Assembly (NCBI RefSeq): GCF_015482775.1
Contig: NZ_CP058214.1
Location: forward strand, 4,020,501-4,084,500
Reading direction: 5' to 3'
From: Kaustia mangrovi
GTDB taxonomy: Bacteria > Pseudomonadota > Alphaproteobacteria > Rhizobiales > Im1
Length of the DNA stretch: 64,000 nt
The notes under the pieces: generated by a model
Seen by the model: the letters and a program-made list of their open reading frames with translations, nothing else
What the model was told of the DNA's origin: nothing
Databases searched by the model: none
Translations under genes and position numbers: made by a program
In this document: piece by piece, positions 1 to 7,003 of the stretch
Layout: each line of letters opens with the position of its first letter
Position numbering within the stretch: the stretch's first letter is position 1

Positions 1-519
1 CGCGAGAAGGAGACCGGGTCGATCATGAACTTCCGGGCCTCGCCTGTCGGCCGGCTCGAATTCCTGCTCGGCAAGCAGGTGCCTTATGTGCTGATCGGCT
101 TCTTCAGCTTCGTCAGCCAGATCGTGCTGGCGCAGGTCCTGTTCGGCGTGTCGGTGAAGGGGTCCATGGCGGCGCTCTCGCTCGGCGCGCTCCTCTATGT
201 CATGGCCGCGACGGGGTTCGGCCTGTTCGTGTCCTCCTTCACCCGCAGCCAGGTGGCGGCCATCGCCGCGGCGGCCGTCCTGTCGCTCATTCCCGCGGTC
301 AACTTCTCGGGCCTCCTGGTGCCCGTCTCCGCCCTGACCGGCGGCAGCAGGCTGGTCGCGCCCCTGTTTCCCTCCGCGTGGTTCCAGCAGATTTCGGTCG
401 GCACCATGACCAAGGCGCTTCCGATGAGCGATCTGTGGGCCGAGCAGGCCATGCTCGCGCTGTTCGCCGTCGTGTTCGTGGTCGCCGCGCGCTTCGCGCT
501 GCGGAAGCAGGAACGATAG
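1..519 (+). CDS. rbbA: RbbA-like ABC transporter, C-terminal permease part (5' truncated by window)
   Basis: The reading frame is open from base 1. It begins with REKETGSI followed by MNF, the conserved cytoplasmic segment of ABC-2 permeases, so the ATG at 25 is internal and the gene starts upstream. About 172 residues are visible, with hydrophobic helices around a conserved NFSGLLVPV segment and the usual Lys/Arg-rich end. In enterobacteria RbbA is a fused ATPase-permease encoded just before yhhJ. Here the next gene starts 2 bp after this stop and looks like YhhJ, which supports the name. Likely an inner-membrane exporter subunit; the substrate is unknown. Confidence 0.85.
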   Translation, partial: REKETGSIMNFRASPVGRLEFLLGKQVPYVLIGFFSFVSQIVLAQVLFGVSVKGSMAALSLGALLYVMAATGFGLFVSSFTRSQVAAIAAAAVLSLIPAVNFSGLLVPVSALTGGSRLVAPLFPSAWFQQISVGTMTKALPMSDLWAEQAMLALFAVVFVVAARFALRKQER

Positions 520-521
520 GC

Positions 522-1643
522 ATGCCGAGTCTTGCCAACATAGCCCGCCTCGGCGTGAAGGAATTCCGCAGCCTCAAGGCCGATCCCGTCCTTTCGGTGC
601 TGATCCTCTACGTCTTCACCCTCGCCATCTACTCGGTGGCGACGGGCGTGCAGTTCGAGGTGCGCAACGCCGCCGTCGCGGTCGCCGACGAGGATCGGTC
701 CCATCTGTCCAGACGGATCGCCGGCGCGATTCAGCCGCCCTATTTCAGCCCGGCCGACGAGATCGCGCCGGCGGAGATCACGCCGGCGATGGATGCCGGT
801 CGCTATGTGTTCGTGATCGAGATCCCGCCGGATTTCGAGAAGGACGTGCTGCGCGGCCACCGGCCGAGCGTGCTCATCGATATCGACGCGACCGCCATGG
901 CGCAGGCCGGCAACGGCGCCTCCTACCTCCAGAAGATCGTCGCGCAGGAGGTGGCGGGCTATCTCTCTCAGGGCGCGGATGCGGGCCAGGCGGTCAGGGT
1001 CGTCACGCGCGCCCGCTTCAATCCCAATCTCCAGTCCATGTGGTTCACCGCGGTCATGCAGGTGATCAACAACATCACCATCCTGTCGGTCATCCTGACC
1101 GGTGCGGCGCTGATCCGCGAGCGCGAGCACGGGACGCTCGAACACCTGCTCGTCATGCCGGTGAGCCCGGCGGAGGTGATGCTCGCCAAGATCTGGGCCA
1201 ACGGGCTGGTCATCGCGACGGCGGCGCTGCTGTCGCTGCTGCTCGTGGTGGAGGGGCTGCTCGGCGTGCCGGTGCACGGCTCGTTGGCGCTGTTCATCGC
1301 GGGCGCCGTGCTCTACCAGTTCTCCGTGACCGCGCTCGGCATTCTGCTGGCGACCTTTACCCGGTCGATGGCGCAGTTCGGGCTCCTGATCATCCCGGTG
1401 ATTGTCATCATGAACCTCTTGTCGGGGAGCACGACGCCGCTGGAGAGCATGCCGGTCTGGCTTCAGAACGTTACGCAGCTCATGCCCTCGACCCACTTCG
1501 TGGCCTTTGCGCAGGCCGTGCTCTATCGCGGTGCCGGGCTGTCCATCGTGTGGCCGGAACTCGTCTGGATCGCGGGCATCGACGTCGCGGTCTTCGCCAT
1601 CGCCCTGTCGCGCTTCCGTACCACCATGCTCAGCGCGCGCTAG
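522..1643 (+). CDS. yhhJ: YhhJ-like ABC-2 type exporter permease
   Basis: A 373-residue ABC-2 permease. One N-terminal membrane segment (about residues 23-43) is followed by a large extracytoplasmic domain (about 44-165) and then a C-terminal block of five or six helices. The cytoplasmic signature RREHGT-like stretch reads REREHGTLEHLLVMPV. The ATG at 522 follows GATAGG and lies 2 bp after the rbbA stop, so the two genes are co-transcribed. An earlier in-frame ATG at 378 would overlap rbbA heavily and is not preferred. Likely partner subunit of the RbbA exporter at the inner membrane. Confidence 0.85.
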   Translation: MPSLANIARLGVKEFRSLKADPVLSVLILYVFTLAIYSVATGVQFEVRNAAVAVADEDRSHLSRRIAGAIQPPYFSPADEIAPAEITPAMDAGRYVFVIEIPPDFEKDVLRGHRPSVLIDIDATAMAQAGNGASYLQKIVAQEVAGYLSQGADAGQAVRVVTRARFNPNLQSMWFTAVMQVINNITILSVILTGAALIREREHGTLEHLLVMPVSPAEVMLAKIWANGLVIATAALLSLLLVVEGLLGVPVHGSLALFIAGAVLYQFSVTALGILLATFTRSMAQFGLLIIPVIVIMNLLSGSTTPLESMPVWLQNVTQLMPSTHFVAFAQAVLYRGAGLSIVWPELVWIAGIDVAVFAIALSRFRTTMLSAR

Positions 1644-1682
1644 ATGTGAGCTTTCCGGTTCGAAAGCGCGGGAACACAGGGA

Positions 1683-1724
1683 CCTGGAGCCATCTGCGTC
1701 CAATCGGGCGCATGTCGCTCCAGG
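1683..1724. terminator. Hairpin between convergent genes
   Basis: CCTGGAGC at 1683-1690 pairs with GCTCCAGG at 1717-1724, and inner segments (TGCGTCC with GGGCGCA) extend the stem. It lies between the convergent yhhJ and dctM genes, so it may act as a bidirectional terminator. No clear T-tract follows on either strand. Confidence 0.55.
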
Positions 1725-1742
1725 CGGCAGGGCAGGGAGCGG

Positions 1743-3026
1743 TCAGCGCAACAGGCTCGGCAGGGCCAGCGTGACCTCCGGGATGTAGGTGACGGCCATG
1801 AGCACGGCGATCTGGATCAGGAGCATGGGCCAGAGCGCGCGCGAGATCTGCTCGATGGACAGCTTGGAGATGGCCGAGCCGACGAACAGCGAATAGCCGA
1901 AGGGCGGCGTCGCCATGCCGATGGCGAAGTTGATCACCACGAGCGCGCCCAGATGGATCGGGTCGAGGCCGAGCTGGGAGCCGATGGCGGTCAGGACGCC
2001 GCCGAGGATGATCATGGCGGCGATATTGTCCATCACCGCGCCAATCACGAGCAGCGCCACATTCAGCATCAGCAGGATGACGATCGGATTGTCGGAGACC
2101 GACAGGATCGCATCGGCGAGCGCTATGGGAAGCTGTTCCAGCGCGATCAGCCAGCCGAAGGCCGACGCCGTGGCAATGATGAAGCAGACGATGGCCGTCG
2201 TCTTCATCGATTCCAGGATGATCGCGTAGAGGCTTGCGACCTTCAGCTCGCGATGGACGAACAGGCCCACGACGAGCCCGTAGAAGACGCCGACCGCGGC
2301 GGCCTCCGTCGGCGTGAAGATGCCGCCATAGATGCCGCCGAGGATGACGGCGGGCGCACCGAGCGCCCATTTGGCGTCGTTGAGGGCTGCCAGCAGCTCC
2401 TTGCCGGTCGAGCGGCGGGTCTCGCGCGAAAGTCCCATGGCGCGCGCGGAGATCCAGCACCACACCATCAGCCCGCCGGCGATCAGGATGCCGGGAACGA
2501 TGCCGGCGAGGAAGAGCTGGGAAATGGACTCCTCCGACACCACGCCCCAGATCACCATGGGGATGGAGGGCGGGATCATCTGCCCGATGGGGCCGGATGC
2601 CGTGGCGAGCGCTGTGGAGAAGTTGCGCCGGTAGCCGCGCGCCTCCATCTCCGGGATCATGATCTTGCCGATGGCCGCGGTGGTCGCGGGCGCGGAGCCG
2701 GAAATGGCGGCGAAGAAACTCGCCGACAGCACGGTCACCATGCCGAGCCCGCCGGTGACATGGCGCACCAGCGCCTGGCACAGCCGCACGAGCCTGGCCG
2801 ACAGGCCGCCATGCATCATGAGGTCGCCGGCGAGCACGAAGCCCGGAATGGCGAGCAGGCTGAAGACCTGCGTGCCCGCGATGGTGCGCTGGGCGAGCAC
2901 GATGAAGTCGATATCGGCGTACCAGAGCCCGACGAGGGTGGCGAGCGCGAGCGTGGCGACGATGGGCACGCCGCCGACGAGCAGGGCAAGGAAGGTGAGC
3001 CCGAGGGCGATGCCGGTCTCAGTCAT
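1743..3026 (-). CDS. dctM: TRAP transporter large permease DctM
   Basis: A 427-residue, very hydrophobic protein of normal DctM length, with about 12 helices and family motifs such as GVPIV, SGSAPATTAAIG and FTPTEAAAV. It is the large membrane subunit that moves substrate using the sodium gradient. ATG at 3026 overlaps the dctQ stop by 8 bp, typical of coupled TRAP genes. It is the last gene of an operon whose earlier genes (FAD oxidase, regulator, amidohydrolase, dctP) now lie beyond the prophage at 47.2-51.3 kb. The substrate is unknown; the linked enzymes suggest an organic acid or lactone. Confidence 0.93.
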   Translation of the reverse strand: MTETGIALGLTFLALLVGGVPIVATLALATLVGLWYADIDFIVLAQRTIAGTQVFSLLAIPGFVLAGDLMMHGGLSARLVRLCQALVRHVTGGLGMVTVLSASFFAAISGSAPATTAAIGKIMIPEMEARGYRRNFSTALATASGPIGQMIPPSIPMVIWGVVSEESISQLFLAGIVPGILIAGGLMVWCWISARAMGLSRETRRSTGKELLAALNDAKWALGAPAVILGGIYGGIFTPTEAAAVGVFYGLVVGLFVHRELKVASLYAIILESMKTTAIVCFIIATASAFGWLIALEQLPIALADAILSVSDNPIVILLMLNVALLVIGAVMDNIAAMIILGGVLTAIGSQLGLDPIHLGALVVINFAIGMATPPFGYSLFVGSAISKLSIEQISRALWPMLLIQIAVLMAVTYIPEVTLALPSLLR

Positions 3027-3531
3027 CGACAGACTCCTCGACGACGGCGTCGGACGTGCGCTCGACGGGGCGGAACAGGCGGACGGTACCGTGGAGCACG
3101 ATGGCGGCTCCGGCGACCGGCGCGGCCATGTGGAGCCACTCCACCGGATAGCGCACGGCGGCGGAGACCTGGCCGAGCGTGGCGGCGACATAGTCCCAGC
3201 CCGAGGACGCGAGCGCGGCGCCGAAGACGATCACCAGCAGCGTGATGGCGCGTTCCCAGACGGCGGAGACGGGCGCCGGCAGGAACCCGGTGATCAGGGT
3301 GAGGCGCACATGGAAGCCCTCGCGCACACCGAGGCTGCCCGCCAGCAGGACGATCCAGGTGAACAGGAACAGGGCCAGCTCCTCCGTCCAGCCGAAGGTC
3401 TCGCCGAGCACATAGCGCGAGAAGACCTGGAGGATGAGGCTGGTCATCGCCACGGCCGCCATGATGGCCACGACGGCGCCTGTGACCTTCGCGACGAGGC
3501 GCGAGACGGCATCGAGCGCGGATAACATCAT
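3019..3531 (-). CDS. dctQ: TRAP transporter small permease DctQ
   Basis: A 170-residue protein with four predicted helices and the DctQ-type segment FGWTEELALFLFTW (about residues 47-60), where the conserved Glu-Glu sits. The start is the first of two adjacent ATGs at 3531. The prophage end lies only 11 bp upstream of it. In the uninterrupted locus the bases before the start would include AGGGG, a plausible ribosome-binding site belonging to the dctP side; the insertion replaced it. The frame stays open upstream into the prophage to about 3768, so an extended protein is possible. Confidence 0.9.
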   Translation of the reverse strand: MMLSALDAVSRLVAKVTGAVVAIMAAVAMTSLILQVFSRYVLGETFGWTEELALFLFTWIVLLAGSLGVREGFHVRLTLITGFLPAPVSAVWERAITLLVIVFGAALASSGWDYVAATLGQVSAAVRYPVEWLHMAAPVAGAAIVLHGTVRLFRPVERTSDAVVEESVDD

Positions 3532-3537
3532 GGAAGA

Positions 3538-3542
3538 CTGTC
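3538..3542. repeat. Left 5-bp target-site duplication (CTGTC)
   Basis: CTGTC directly precedes the TGTTAGGGG terminus of the prophage and is repeated directly after its TACA end at 47053-47057. A 5-bp duplication is the size made by Mu-type transposition. Confidence 0.9.
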
Positions 3543-3567
3543 TGTTAGGGGACACATCAAACTGGAG
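3543..3567 (+). repeat. Prophage left terminus with end-binding site L1
   Basis: The terminal repeat begins TGTTAGG and contains the site GGACACATCAAACTGGAG at 3550-3567. It matches the right terminus (inverted) at 20 of 25 positions. By analogy with Mu attL this is a transposase binding site next to the cleavage point. Confidence 0.85.
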
Positions 3568-3570
3568 TAA

Positions 3571-3600
3571 CCGGGAATATCCGGGAACGTCCGGGAATTG
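3571..3600 (+). repeat. Three CCGGGAA repeats in exact 10-bp phase
   Basis: CCGGGAATAT, CCGGGAACGT and CCGGGAATTG follow each other directly, so the CCGGGAA core recurs every 10 bp on one face of the helix. They lie just inside the left terminus, between end sites L1 and L2. They may bind a phage or host protein that bends the end or controls outward transcription; no binding protein can be named from the sequence. Confidence 0.7.
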
Positions 3601-3665
3601 GTGAAAAGTGCAGGGATCGCGGGGCGTTGCGGGGGATTGGGCGCGGCGGTGTTCTGTGCGGCGTC

Positions 3666-3714
3666 GGACACTTGAAAGTGGAGGCGCGGGGCGTTTGGAC
3701 ACATGAAGCTGGAG
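3666..3714 (+). other. Transposase end-binding sites L2 and L3
   Basis: GGACACTTGAAAGTGGAG (3666-3683) and GGACACATGAAGCTGGAG (3697-3714) share the consensus of L1 and lie 31 bp apart in the same orientation. With L1 they make a three-site left end like that of Mu. The rest of 3543-3880 holds no convincing gene. Confidence 0.75.
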
Positions 3715-3880
3715 GCGGCGACAGCACGCGGCGAGCGTTCGAACGCGCTTCGAAACGGCTTCAAGCATTTTCTGCTACCCATGCGTTTACCAAGGATTCG
3801 AAATAACTTCCGCGCACAAATCGCGGAGGTTGAATTCACTTTCTCGCCGCAATTCAATCACCACTGTGAGCCGACGAGCA

Positions 3881-4408
3881 TCAGGCCCGACGTTTACCGC
3901 CTCCAGGGGCCGCCCTGGCCTCGCGCAAGCGCTTTCGAAGCCGCGCCTCGAGCCAGGGCACCAGGCTCAACAGCTCGTCGCGATCGCCGGCGTCCTCGGC
4001 CCGCTCGATGAGCGCATTGTAAGCGCGCGTGAGCTCGTCCGACAGCGCGTCCGGCGGCAGTTTTATGCCCTCCTCCTTGTGAACGCGTGCAACGGCGCGG
4101 CTGACTTCCTTGAAAACTTCCGCCTGGATGCCGGACGTGCTGGACGATGGGCTAGATTCCTCCCCTCCGATGTCACCGAGGTTCCTGCCCGCCAGCCAAT
4201 CGAGGCTGGTACCGGTTTTCGCCGCCAGACGTGAAAGACCTTCAAACGAAGGGTCTGCCTTACCTTCAATCCAGCTTTGCAAGGTCGACTTGGCAACGCC
4301 GGCTGCACTTGCCGCCTCGGCCCGGTTCTTGAACCGTTTTTCGAGTTCTCTCAACCGGTTTCCCACTTCAGTACGGAAAGAGGGAACGGCCTTGTCCTTC
4401 TCTGACAT
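3881..4408 (-). CDS. Phage repressor (c-type, helix-turn-helix)
   Basis: A 175-residue protein with an XRE-type helix-turn-helix at about residues 13-70 (key run AGVAKSTLQSWIEG) followed by a Ser-rich linker and a charged helical C-terminus. It is transcribed leftward, away from the rightward early genes, which is the position of Mu c. Start ATG at 4408; an upstream in-frame ATG at 4480 would lie inside the operator region and is not preferred. It probably holds the prophage silent by binding the palindromes at 4409-4539. No strong terminator follows, so its transcript might leave the prophage into dctQM. Confidence 0.85.
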   Translation of the reverse strand: MSEKDKAVPSFRTEVGNRLRELEKRFKNRAEAASAAGVAKSTLQSWIEGKADPSFEGLSRLAAKTGTSLDWLAGRNLGDIGGEESSPSSSTSGIQAEVFKEVSRAVARVHKEEGIKLPPDALSDELTRAYNALIERAEDAGDRDELLSLVPWLEARLRKRLREARAAPGGGKRRA

Positions 4409-4539
4409 TGGTTCCCATTTCCCATATTTTGTTGATAATAAAAGAATTTTCGGTGCACGCCGATATGGGTTGCCGGCCACAAAGTGGGAACGGATTTTCG
4501 GTTTGACGCGAACCGAAAATCCGGTCTATCGTTTGTGTC
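4409..4539. promoter_or_regulatory. Divergent early operator/promoter region
   Basis: Between the repressor and ner genes lies a perfect 13-bp inverted repeat: CGGATTTTCGGTT at 4491-4503 and AACCGAAAATCCG at 4511-4523, 7 bp apart. A third half-site, AATTTTCGGT, is at 4445-4454. A second motif, TTCCCA, recurs near the repressor start (4412 onward) and inverted as GTGGGAA near 4484. TTGACG at 4503-4508 and TATCGT at 4527-4532 (18-bp gap) could be the -35 and -10 of the rightward early promoter, overlapping the right operator arm. Likely bound by the repressor, Ner or both. Confidence 0.7.
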
Positions 4540-4866
4540 ATGTCCAAAGCACCTGCAATTCATGACATCCCAAAAGAACCCGCCGTGAGGCGGGCATGGA
4601 TCATGTTCCAGTTGCGCATCCGGGGTCTTTCGACCCGCCGGCTGGCCGCGCGCGAAGGTTGCTCGCGCCAGGCGATTTCGGCGGCGGCAACAGGCTTCGG
4701 ATCAAGTCACCTGGAGGAGGCGCTCGCACACGCGATCGACCTCACGCCGCAGGAGCTCTTCCCCGAACACTACGACGCTCGCGGCCAGCGGATCGGCTGG
4801 ACGCGCGTTCCCAATCGTAGCGGCCACAAGGCACAAGGCAATGTCAAAAAGACCGACGCGGCCTGA
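4540..4866 (+). CDS. ner: Ner-like early transcription regulator
   Basis: A 108-residue protein with a helix-turn-helix (RGLSTRRLAAREGCSRQAIS, about residues 29-48) and the Ner/Nlp-family ending LTPQELFPEHYDARGQR (about 67-83). In Mu, Ner is the first early gene and represses both the repressor promoter and, later, its own. It is divergent from the c repressor and begins right after the operator palindrome, matching that role. The C-terminal 30 residues extend beyond the usual Ner length and overlap the next gene by 26 bp. Confidence 0.85.
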   Translation: MSKAPAIHDIPKEPAVRRAWIMFQLRIRGLSTRRLAAREGCSRQAISAAATGFGSSHLEEALAHAIDLTPQELFPEHYDARGQRIGWTRVPNRSGHKAQGNVKKTDAA

Positions 4867-5089
4867 CAGCGCCCGGTGGGCCTGGAGCTGGCGGGACTAC
4901 GAGCGGCGCTTCGGCGACCGGCCGGACGCGCCGTGGCTCACGGTGACGGTGCGGTTGTCCGAGGAGGACATGGCGCGGCTCGCCGCGATGGCAGCGGAGG
5001 CGGGTACGACATCGGCCAAGCTCGCGGCCTCGATCGTGCGCGAGGTGCTGGCCGATGACCTGGCGGCGCACGGGGAGGCGGCGCGATGA
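4841..5089 (+). CDS. Small basic protein, possible ribbon-helix-helix
   Basis: An 82-residue protein. A Trp/Arg-rich N-terminus is followed by the segment TVTVRLSEEDMARLAAMAAEAG (split here as TVTVRLSEEDM, ARLAAMAAEAG) and a helix ASIVREVLADDL, the strand-helix-helix layout of CopG/Arc-type DNA-binding proteins. The function is inferred from that pattern only. It overlaps ner by 26 bp and is joined by an ATGA overlap to the next small frame, so it is part of the early operon. Its target, if it binds DNA, is unknown. Confidence 0.6.
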   Translation: MSKRPTRPDSARWAWSWRDYERRFGDRPDAPWLTVTVRLSEEDMARLAAMAAEAGTTSAKLAASIVREVLADDLAAHGEAAR

Positions 5090-5283
5090 CTGAGGCGATG
5101 CTGGCGGCAGATCATCGCCGCGCAATCCAGGTAGCAAATTCGCTTGAAGCGTCGGAGCTCAACGCGATCAGTGCTCTCGTTTCGCATCTGGTGTCGCGTC
5201 GAGCTCCATTCCGTGAAGCAAGAACAGCGCTACGGCGATTGTCGTCTGCACTGCGGTCAAGCCGCGAGGGAGATGCACCATGA
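5086..5283 (+). CDS. Hypothetical 65-residue early protein
   Basis: A short, mostly helical, Arg-rich frame whose ATG overlaps the stop of the preceding gene (ATGA). No family is recognised. Its last 116 bp lie opposite the end of the minus-strand gene at 5168-5602, which is unusual for this compact phage, so one of the two may not be real. The ATGA coupling argues for this frame; the better protein-like composition argues for the minus-strand gene. Confidence 0.4.
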   Translation: MTEAMLAADHRRAIQVANSLEASELNAISALVSHLVSRRAPFREARTALRRLSSALRSSREGDAP

Positions 5284-5602
5284 TGCGTGTCCCTGCGTGT
5301 TCATTGGCCTTGGCCATTGCCATCGCCTGCAGATACCGCTCGCGGAGCAGCCTTAATCCGCCGGAACTCAACGTTTCGAGCGCTCGCAGTCCGTCGCGAC
5401 CCATAAATTCCAGCGTTGCGTCGACCTCGGTACCGTATCTGCTATCGCAAGCGATCTCCGATGCTGCTGCTGCCACCTGCTTGTTCAGTGGCCATAGGGC
5501 ACGCATCACGTCCTCCGGCGACAGGCCGATTGGTTCCAGACTCTCCAGCGGCTTGCCTGTTTGTGCCTCAAGAAAGCGCTTGAGAGCGTCAAATCGCTTC
5601 AT
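5168..5602 (-). CDS. Hypothetical 144-residue protein against the early operon (moron)
   Basis: A well-composed 144-residue protein, probably helical, with no recognised family. The start ATG at 5602 has a purine-rich GGGGGA upstream. It is read leftward inside an otherwise rightward early region, the pattern of an independently expressed moron gene, and has a somewhat lower GC content than its neighbours. It ends opposite the 65-residue frame at 5086-5283. Without its own identifiable promoter its expression in the lysogen is an inference. A function cannot be assigned. Confidence 0.6.
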   Translation of the reverse strand: MKRFDALKRFLEAQTGKPLESLEPIGLSPEDVMRALWPLNKQVAAAASEIACDSRYGTEVDATLEFMGRDGLRALETLSSGGLRLLRERYLQAMAMAKANEHAGTRIMVHLPRGLTAVQTTIAVALFLLHGMELDATPDAKREH

Positions 5603-5701
5603 TCCACATTCCCCCGACTCGGTTGGTAGCGCTCCGAGTGTAGGGGGCGGCGCGTCCGCGGCCCAACCCCTCATGCCTCCCGACCGGGCTGCGGGCGCGC
5701 C

Positions 5702-6538
5702 ATGTCTCATCACAGATGGAGGTTCTCGTTGAAGGACGGTTTCCGGACCATACCGCTCGACCGGATCGAGGTTCCCGAACGCCTGCGGGCGGTCGACGAG
5801 GACCATGCGCTCGTGATCTCCACGTCGATCGCCGAGCATGGTCTTCTCAACCCGATCACGGTGCAGGGCACGGCCGACGCCTACCGGCTGCTCGCGGGCG
5901 CACACAGGCTGCGCGCCGTCGAGCTGCTGGACTGGCAGGAAGTCGATGCGTTCGTGACGAGCGCCGACGGCGAGGAAACCCTGCTGATCGAGATCGCGGA
6001 GAACCTGCACCGCAACGAATTGTCCGCCCTGGAGCGCGCCATCTTCGTGATGAAGTACCGCGAGACCTGGGAGCGCAAGCACGGGAAGATCAACGCCAAG
6101 GGTGGGCGGCCGAAAAACCGGGCCAACTTGACCCAGTTTCTCAATGAGCACCTGGGAACCGGCTTCAAGGCGCATGTCGCCGAGCGGCTGGGCCTCAGCG
6201 AGAGCGCGATCAAGCGCGCGCAGTATATCGGCGCGCGGCTCCGTCCCGAGCTGCGCCAAGCACTGGCTGGGACGGAGCACGCAGACAATCAGAGCCTGCT
6301 CAAGAAGCTGGCGGCGCTGGAGCCAGATGCGCAGCGCACGGTGGCGAAGTCCTATGCGGCCAAGCCCGACATCAAGGCCGCGCTGGCCCAAGTCTCCGGC
6401 CGGCCGCGCGCGACGGCCGACGATCCGCTCGCGAAGCTCAAGCGGATTTGGCGCCATGTGCCGACCGCGACGAAGCGCGCCTTTCTGGAGCAGCTTGCCG
6501 AGAGCGGCGAGATCAATGAGCTGATCGGGGAGCTCTAG
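5702..6538 (+). CDS. ParB/Spo0J N-terminal domain protein
   Basis: A 278-residue protein with a ParB-type domain at about residues 15-110: IPLDRIEVPERLR, then SIAEHGLLNPITV, LLAGAHRLRAVELL and EIAENLHRNELSALERA. Those box I/II-like motifs form the CTP-binding fold of ParB proteins. A helix-turn-helix (about 155-175, AERLGLSESAIKRAQ) follows. ParB-like proteins are regular members of the early region just before MuA in alphaproteobacterial Mu-like phages, where they probably regulate or assist replication rather than partition. The next gene starts directly after the stop. Confidence 0.85.
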   Translation: MSHHRWRFSLKDGFRTIPLDRIEVPERLRAVDEDHALVISTSIAEHGLLNPITVQGTADAYRLLAGAHRLRAVELLDWQEVDAFVTSADGEETLLIEIAENLHRNELSALERAIFVMKYRETWERKHGKINAKGGRPKNRANLTQFLNEHLGTGFKAHVAERLGLSESAIKRAQYIGARLRPELRQALAGTEHADNQSLLKKLAALEPDAQRTVAKSYAAKPDIKAALAQVSGRPRATADDPLAKLKRIWRHVPTATKRAFLEQLAESGEINELIGEL

Positions 6539-7003
6539 ATGGCACGGGACCGCCGCGACAGGGGCACGCTGGACCTTCTTGCCTGGGAGCCACCCGAGCT
6601 GGTGCACCGCTTCGACGAGAAGCGGGTCCGGTCGTCGTCTATGCGCGCACGGATCGCCCAGGCGGTCTCGGAGACCTGCAAGGAAAGCGGCCGGACGCGG
6701 GATGAGATCGCGGAGGCGATGAGCGCCTGGCTCGGCGAGGACGTCAGCCGGGCGATGCTCGACGCCTATGCGAGCCCCGCGCGCGAGGCCCACACCATCT
6801 CCTATCTGCGCCTCCTGGCGCTCGTCCACGTCACCGGCGACATCCGCCTGCTCCAGATGGGCGCGGAGATCTTCGGGCAGTCGGTGGTCGAGGATCGATG
6901 GTTGCCCTGGGTGGAGGTCGGCCAACTCGCCGACCGGCGGGACGAGATCAATGGCGCGTTCGATGCGGCACGGCGTGCGGCCAGGAGGGGGGCGCGCGGA
7001 TGA
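6539..7003 (+). CDS. Early protein preceding the transposase
   Basis: A 154-residue, highly charged protein starting at the base after the ParB-like stop and overlapping MuA by 4 bp. Helical segments such as DEIAEAMSAWLGEDVSRAML (about residues 59-78) suggest a DNA-binding bundle, and a gene of this size commonly sits at this place in related phages. No catalytic motif is visible. Its strict coupling to both neighbours suggests a role in transposition or its control, but this is position-based inference. Confidence 0.7.
   Translation: MARDRRDRGTLDLLAWEPPELVHRFDEKRVRSSSMRARIAQAVSETCKESGRTRDEIAEAMSAWLGEDVSRAMLDAYASPAREAHTISYLRLLALVHVTGDIRLLQMGAEIFGQSVVEDRWLPWVEVGQLADRRDEINGAFDAARRAARRGARG

Noticed and set aside
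3703-4234. Plus-strand frames over the repressor gene
   Set aside because: Antisense to the helix-turn-helix repressor, with no ribosome-binding site or family.
5280-5732. A 150-residue plus-strand gene
   Set aside because: Antisense to the better 144-residue minus-strand gene, with a Ser/Arg-rich shadow composition.
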